Origin: Chitinophaga pinensis
GTDB taxonomy: Bacteria; Bacteroidota; Bacteroidia; Flavobacteriales_D; Crocinitomicaceae
NCBI GenBank assembly: GCA_945897765.1
Contig: CAMDGP010000016.1
Coordinates: 1 to 18,528, forward strand
DNA: 18,528 nucleotides
Reading direction: 5' to 3'
Under the pieces are notes generated by a model that saw nothing but the letters and a program-made list of their open reading frames with translations, searched no databases and had not been told where the DNA came from. Positions 15,254-18,528 of this stretch are shown piece by piece. The first letter of the stretch is position 1; each line of letters begins with the position of its first letter. Position numbers and translations under genes: made by a program.

Positions 15254-16263
15254 ATTGAATTTCTGTTAAGGTGCTGTAAATTCAATCGAAGTATTTCAAT
15301 CATGTTTTTACAATCTTTGAATCCTTTGTCATTGTGATGAATAGAAAGTTCAGCTGCAAGTTGAATGATTTTTTCAGGTTTTGAAAGCGTTTCCTTTTCC
15401 ATCGTCTTTAATAAATCTTCTAATATTTCCTGTGAGTGTTTGATTCTTCTTACCAAGCGCGAACGTTCTTCAATTTGATACTGATTAATAGATCGTTCAT
15501 TCAACATTTCGAGTGAAAGTTTTACCAGCACGTTATTTTCCTTAAAAAATTGAGGTAAATAGAAGTTTTTTCTACCTTCATAACATTGCTGGTCGAAGTC
15601 AATAGAACGAATACGATACTGAACATCATCAAAATCGTGCGTCATTTCAACTACATAATTGTAGGAGCGCATATCGCCTAAAAGTGTATAAAAGCTTCGT
15701 TCATTAAATTTAATAAACTCCTTCGCGAGACGTGTTTTATTTGTTTTAGGATGGTGGATATCGCTATTAAGAAAATCATCACCAGGAATCCCTGAAATAT
15801 GTTCTTCGATAAGCGTATTTTCATTAATAAAATAATTAATCCGATTGGGTGACAAAACATCTTCCATTTCCAATCCAAGAACGCGGGAAACATCCGTTTT
15901 CTTTACGTAGAAATAATCATAGTTATCGTTGAAATTGTTAATGATACGAATACGAAACGGGTTAGAATTTCCAAACAGACAAAAGTCAATGCGATCCACT
16001 CTTAAATGCTCGATAACCGAAACGTCTCCATCTGTTTTAAGCAAAGAGTATATGTAACATAAGCCTTTATTAATTTCATGGAAGTCGTCGTGGTTGTACA
16101 TCACTGAAATCCAAAGAGAATTCCCGAGCGGAAACGAATCTTGGTATCGTAACAAACTCTCGTATGAAAGTGGTAAATCTATAATTCGATTGTATTTTTT
16201 TAGGTACTTTTCGACATTTACAGAAAGCGGAAAGCAAATCTTTTTAAGTAAATTACCACTCAT
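15250..16263 (-). CDS. Uncharacterised protein with kinase-like catalytic motifs
   Basis: A 337-residue cytosolic-looking protein without signal peptide or membrane helix; I cannot name a family. Using the ATG at 16263, residues about 115-123 (YDYFYVKKTD) resemble the Lys-bearing strand of a kinase N-lobe. A hinge-like segment follows (INYFINENTLIEEHISGIPG, about 142-161). GDMRSYNYVV (196-205) has the D-x4-N pattern of a catalytic loop, and RSIDFDQQ (219-226) has the DFD/DFG-like metal site. This order resembles aminoglycoside phosphotransferase- and HipA-like folds; that is inference, not recognition. The C-terminus is helical and charged. A TTG at 16284 would overlap the SPOR gene stop (TTGA) and add seven residues, so the start is uncertain. 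It forms a two-gene unit with the SPOR gene. Confidence 0.75.
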   Translation of the reverse strand: MSGNLLKKICFPLSVNVEKYLKKYNRIIDLPLSYESLLRYQDSFPLGNSLWISVMYNHDDFHEINKGLCYIYSLLKTDGDVSVIEHLRVDRIDFCLFGNSNPFRIRIINNFNDNYDYFYVKKTDVSRVLGLEMEDVLSPNRINYFINENTLIEEHISGIPGDDFLNSDIHHPKTNKTRLAKEFIKFNERSFYTLLGDMRSYNYVVEMTHDFDDVQYRIRSIDFDQQCYEGRKNFYLPQFFKENNVLVKLSLEMLNERSINQYQIEERSRLVRRIKHSQEILEDLLKTMEKETLSKPEKIIQLAAELSIHHNDKGFKDCKNMIEILRLNLQHLNRNSI

Positions 16264-16280
16264 TTGATGGTTTATTGAGG

Positions 16281-16655
16281 TCAATCTACACGAGGTAAAT
16301 TAATTAGTTCTCTGTGAATAATGGTTATGGTGTAATCAGCAATAATTTTTTCTTTTAATTTTTCAGCTTCAATTTGAGTTCTAAAATCACCAACTTTCAA
16401 ATTAAAATTTGGAGCATCAAAAGTTATATAGGTATCAATTTTAGGGTATTGATTGATAAATTTTGCACGCATTTGATCAACAAGATTTTTATCTGAATCA
16501 AAGCAAATTTGAACACGATAACCTAGAATCTGTTTTTGTGCCTTATTAGTTATTTTCTCATCAATACGATTATCTTTCACAACATTCACTTGAGCGATAA
16601 AACAGTTAGACTTCACAAAAATTAATAGGAAAAAAGCTTTGAACAGTAAATTCAT
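16281..16655 (-). CDS. Small exported SPOR-domain protein
   Basis: A 124-residue protein with a signal peptide (1-22, FKAFFLLIFVKSNCFIAQ) and a C-terminal SPOR-type domain (about 44-120). The domain begins GYRVQICFDSDKNLVDQM. It continues with the characteristic FNLKVGDFRTQIEAEKLKEKI and ends with the INLP motif often seen in Bacteroidota members. SPOR domains bind peptidoglycan lacking stem peptides, often at division sites, so a periplasmic cell-wall role is likely but unproven. It is first in a minus-strand pair with the kinase-like gene, whose ATG lies 17 bp after this stop, or overlaps it if the TTG start is used. A promoter match lies directly upstream. Confidence 0.82.
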   Translation of the reverse strand: MNLLFKAFFLLIFVKSNCFIAQVNVVKDNRIDEKITNKAQKQILGYRVQICFDSDKNLVDQMRAKFINQYPKIDTYITFDAPNFNLKVGDFRTQIEAEKLKEKIIADYTITIIHRELINLPRVD

Positions 16656-16678
16656 TAGGTAAAAAGTTTTAATAGCTA

Positions 16679-16711
16679 CAAATGTATAAGAATCATTTTT
16701 ATTAGGTTCAA
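16679..16711 (-). promoter_or_regulatory. Promoter of the SPOR/kinase-like pair
   Basis: On the minus strand a TTG (plus-strand 16709-16711) is followed after 22 bases by TACATTTG (plus-strand 16679-16686), within the TTG-N17-23-TAnnTTTG pattern. The start of transcription would be near 16672, a short distance before the ATG at 16655. Confidence 0.55.
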
Positions 16712-16839
16712 TTCTATTGTCAATTTTAGGAAGTTATAAAACACTTCATTTCAATTTGTTAATGAAACCTTAAAGCTTATCTTATTTAGAATCATTTTAA
16801 ATTGACATGATTCAGTTGATTTTTGTCATAAAACTGTCA

Positions 16840-16866
16840 TTGAATACAGCTAAACTTCTAATTTTG
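16840..16866 (+). promoter_or_regulatory. Putative promoter of the act operon
   Basis: TTG (16840-16842) and TAATTTTG (16859-16866) are separated by 16 bases, slightly below the usual range. Initiation near 16872 would leave a leader of about 53 bases before the actA ATG. It lies in the 269-bp divergent region shared with the SPOR gene; nothing else was seen there. Confidence 0.5.
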
Positions 16867-16924
16867 CTCTCGTTAAAATGCGTTAAAATCGTATTTTTTT
16901 AAACAGAATTTAGTAATTATTTTC

Positions 16925-18271
16925 ATGAAAATATCTAATATTCAAATGATTAATGGTCTTAGAAGGCTAGCCGCAACTATCTTATTGATTAGTTTGTCGC
17001 TGCTTAATTTCAATGCTTTTTCTCAAGGAGAAGCGCTTTTCAAGTCGAAATGTGCGACATGTCACCAAACACACAAAAATGGAACTGGTCCAAAATTGTT
17101 TCAGGTTCGTGACAAGTGGGCAGCAGGTGGCGCGAAAGAGGGTTCAATTTATCAATGGGTAAACAATTGGCAAACTGCAGCCGCAACTGATCCTTATGCT
17201 GCTGAGGTTTCTAAATGGTCTCCAACAGCAATGTCTGCTTTTCCAGACTTGAAAAAAGAAGAAATCAATGCAATCATGGATTGGATAGATGCGCAGCCAG
17301 ATCCTGCATCTGCAGCTCCTCCTGGAGGTGGTGCGACTGATGGTTCAACTGGAGAAATGACAACTGATGCAGAAGAAGAGGGTTCAGTTGGTTGGGTTTG
17401 GATTGTGATGGGTGTGATTTTCGTTGTCATAATTATGGCCGTTGGTGGTGTAAGAAGACAATTAAATATCGCCACTTCTGATGACCAAACGTCACAAGAA
17501 AAATTAACTTACGGCGAAGAATTTAGAACTTGGGCTTGGAAAAATAAAGTTTATGTTGGAATTACAACTTTAGTTGTCGTAATCTCATTAATTGTTGGGT
17601 TCTTACAATCGCTTTCAAGAATAGGCGTGGTTGAGGGTTACCAGCCATCTCAGCCCATAGTATTCCCACACGCAGCGCATGCAGGAATCAATGGAATTGA
17701 TTGTAAATACTGCCACAATTCAGTAGCAAAATCAAAACATGCTGGAATTCCTACGGTTAATGTTTGTATGAACTGTCACAAACAAATCAATGGTGAGGGA
17801 AAACCATTTGCTGGAGAAATTCAAAAAATTTATAAAGCAGCAGGTTGGAACCCAAGTGGAGCTGGAAAATATACAGGAAAAGAAACTCCAATTGTTTGGA
17901 ACAAAGTTCACGTTTTACCAGATCACGTTTATTTTAATCACTCTCAACACGTTGTAGTTGGTGGAATCGATTGTAAACAATGTCACGGCGATATGACAAC
18001 AATGACTGAAACTGCAAAAGTGCAACCGGTTGAAGAATTAAACAAAATCGAAGGTAATATCAAATTAACTAAACCTACTTTAACAATGGGTTGGTGTATT
18101 GAATGCCACGGAGCCAAAGAGGTTGCGCTTGGAAATGGTAAAAATGCTTATTACGATGAGATTCACAGAAGATTGAAAATGGATAAACCACTATATCGTA
18201 AATATTTGAAAGACGGAAAAATTACCGTTAACGAATTAGGTGGTTGGGAATGTGCAAAGTGTCATTATTAA
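16925..18271 (+). CDS. actA: Alternative complex III multiheme cytochrome c subunit (ActA), six CxxCH sites
   Basis: A 448-residue membrane-anchored multiheme cytochrome. A signal peptide (1-34, ending AFSQ) precedes a monoheme cytochrome c domain with C43-ATCH and a likely axial Met103 in TAMSAFPDL. An Ala/Pro/Gly-rich linker and two membrane helices follow (about 156-175 and 210-230). The C-terminal part has five more heme sites: Cys260, Cys281, Cys350, Cys391 and Cys443. Together with the following actB this identifies the alternative complex III, which oxidises menaquinol and passes electrons to cytochrome c or an oxidase. The classical ActA is pentaheme, so the extra N-terminal heme domain looks like a fused ActE-like cytochrome. 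The topology places both heme parts on the periplasmic side. A second in-frame ATG lies at 16946. ActB starts 33 bp after the stop. Confidence 0.9.
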   Translation: MKISNIQMINGLRRLAATILLISLSLLNFNAFSQGEALFKSKCATCHQTHKNGTGPKLFQVRDKWAAGGAKEGSIYQWVNNWQTAAATDPYAAEVSKWSPTAMSAFPDLKKEEINAIMDWIDAQPDPASAAPPGGGATDGSTGEMTTDAEEEGSVGWVWIVMGVIFVVIIMAVGGVRRQLNIATSDDQTSQEKLTYGEEFRTWAWKNKVYVGITTLVVVISLIVGFLQSLSRIGVVEGYQPSQPIVFPHAAHAGINGIDCKYCHNSVAKSKHAGIPTVNVCMNCHKQINGEGKPFAGEIQKIYKAAGWNPSGAGKYTGKETPIVWNKVHVLPDHVYFNHSQHVVVGGIDCKQCHGDMTTMTETAKVQPVEELNKIEGNIKLTKPTLTMGWCIECHGAKEVALGNGKNAYYDEIHRRLKMDKPLYRKYLKDGKITVNELGGWECAKCHY

Positions 18272-18304
18272 TTAATTAATTATATTCTTGTCGAAACATA
18301 GACT

Positions 18305-18528
18305 ATGGGAATAACAAAAAAATATTGGAAAGGTCTTGAAGAATTAAAGGAAACTCCTGAATTCATCAAGCACAAGGAGCAAGAATTTCCTCATCAACAG
18401 GCGATTGAAGAATTCTTAGCTAACGAAAAGTTGAACGAAACTTCAACTGAAAGAAGAGATTTCCTTAAATTTTTAGGTTTCTCTGTTGCAGCAGCGACTT
18501 TGGCAGCTTGCGAAACGCCAGTAACAAA
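18305..18528 (+). CDS. actB: Alternative complex III Fe-S/molybdopterin-like subunit (ActB), 3' end missing
   Basis: An open frame from ATG 18305 runs off the end of the window, giving 74 residues. It begins MGITKKYWKGLEEL and has a Tat-like signal set well inside the protein: TERRDFLKFLGFS (twin Arg at 50-51), a hydrophobic AAA-rich stretch and a lipobox-like LAAC (Cys69). This displaced, variant Tat signal is typical of the ActB molybdopterin-oxidoreductase-like subunit of Bacteroidota Act operons. ActB normally carries Fe-S clusters and lacks molybdopterin, but that region is outside the window. The position right after actA supports the call. The Cys suggests lipid attachment after export. 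Confidence 0.85.
   Translation, partial: MGITKKYWKGLEELKETPEFIKHKEQEFPHQQAIEEFLANEKLNETSTERRDFLKFLGFSVAAATLAACETPVT

Noticed and set aside
17194..17475. Minus-strand open frame over the actA linker
   Set aside because: It mirrors the Ala/Pro/Gly-rich linker and membrane helix of actA, which explains its Thr/Ser/Pro-rich composition.
18272..18290. TTAATTAATTAATTA repeat after actA
   Set aside because: A short AT-rich run with no stem containing G or C; it lies in the actA-actB gap where read-through is expected.

Overview
The window is low-GC chromosomal DNA from a member of the Bacteroidota, most likely a Flavobacteriales relative. The evidence for this is: TTG-N19-TAnnTTTG promoters instead of sigma70 boxes; no strong Shine-Dalgarno sites; an F1Fo ATP synthase operon that stops after atpG, without atpD or atpC; a subunit a with a long exported N-terminal extension; family types common in this phylum (PstS-like protein, DUF2141, SPOR, FkbM, S41); and the start of an alternative complex III (Act) operon. 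No tRNA, rRNA, CRISPR array, insertion sequence or phage gene was seen.

Layout. (1) Positions 1-2294: the 3' part of a PstS-like phosphate-binding protein, then an exported TPR protein with its own promoter and terminator. (2) 2442-7577: a promoter, atpB-atpE-atpF-atpH-atpA-atpG and a terminator. A strong hairpin with a T-run lies between atpE and atpF, and a long imperfect palindrome lies between atpA and atpG. (3) 7600-9536, minus strand: a compact unit read as FkbM methyltransferase, then a membrane fatty acid hydroxylase/sterol desaturase-type enzyme, then an exported DUF2141 protein. (4) 9537-9940: a 404-bp divergent intergenic region with a small terminator-like hairpin and a doubtful small ORF. 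(5) 9968-15253, plus strand: an MMPL/RND transporter, an exported S41 peptidase and thiL (thiamine-monophosphate kinase). (6) 15250-16655, minus strand: an exported SPOR-domain protein followed by an uncharacterised protein in which I see kinase-like catalytic motifs. Its stop codon overlaps that of thiL on the opposite strand. (7) 16925 to the end: actA, here a six-heme protein, and the beginning of actB.

Functionally the window is mostly bioenergetics. The Act complex oxidises quinol and passes electrons to cytochrome oxidase, and the ATP synthase uses the resulting proton gradient. Between these are envelope genes (lipid modification, RND export, SPOR, TPR, PstS). No clear defence or mobile system was seen. 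The items most worth following up are the kinase-like/SPOR gene pair, the FkbM/hydroxylase/DUF2141 unit, the hairpin inside the atp operon, and the six-heme ActA architecture.
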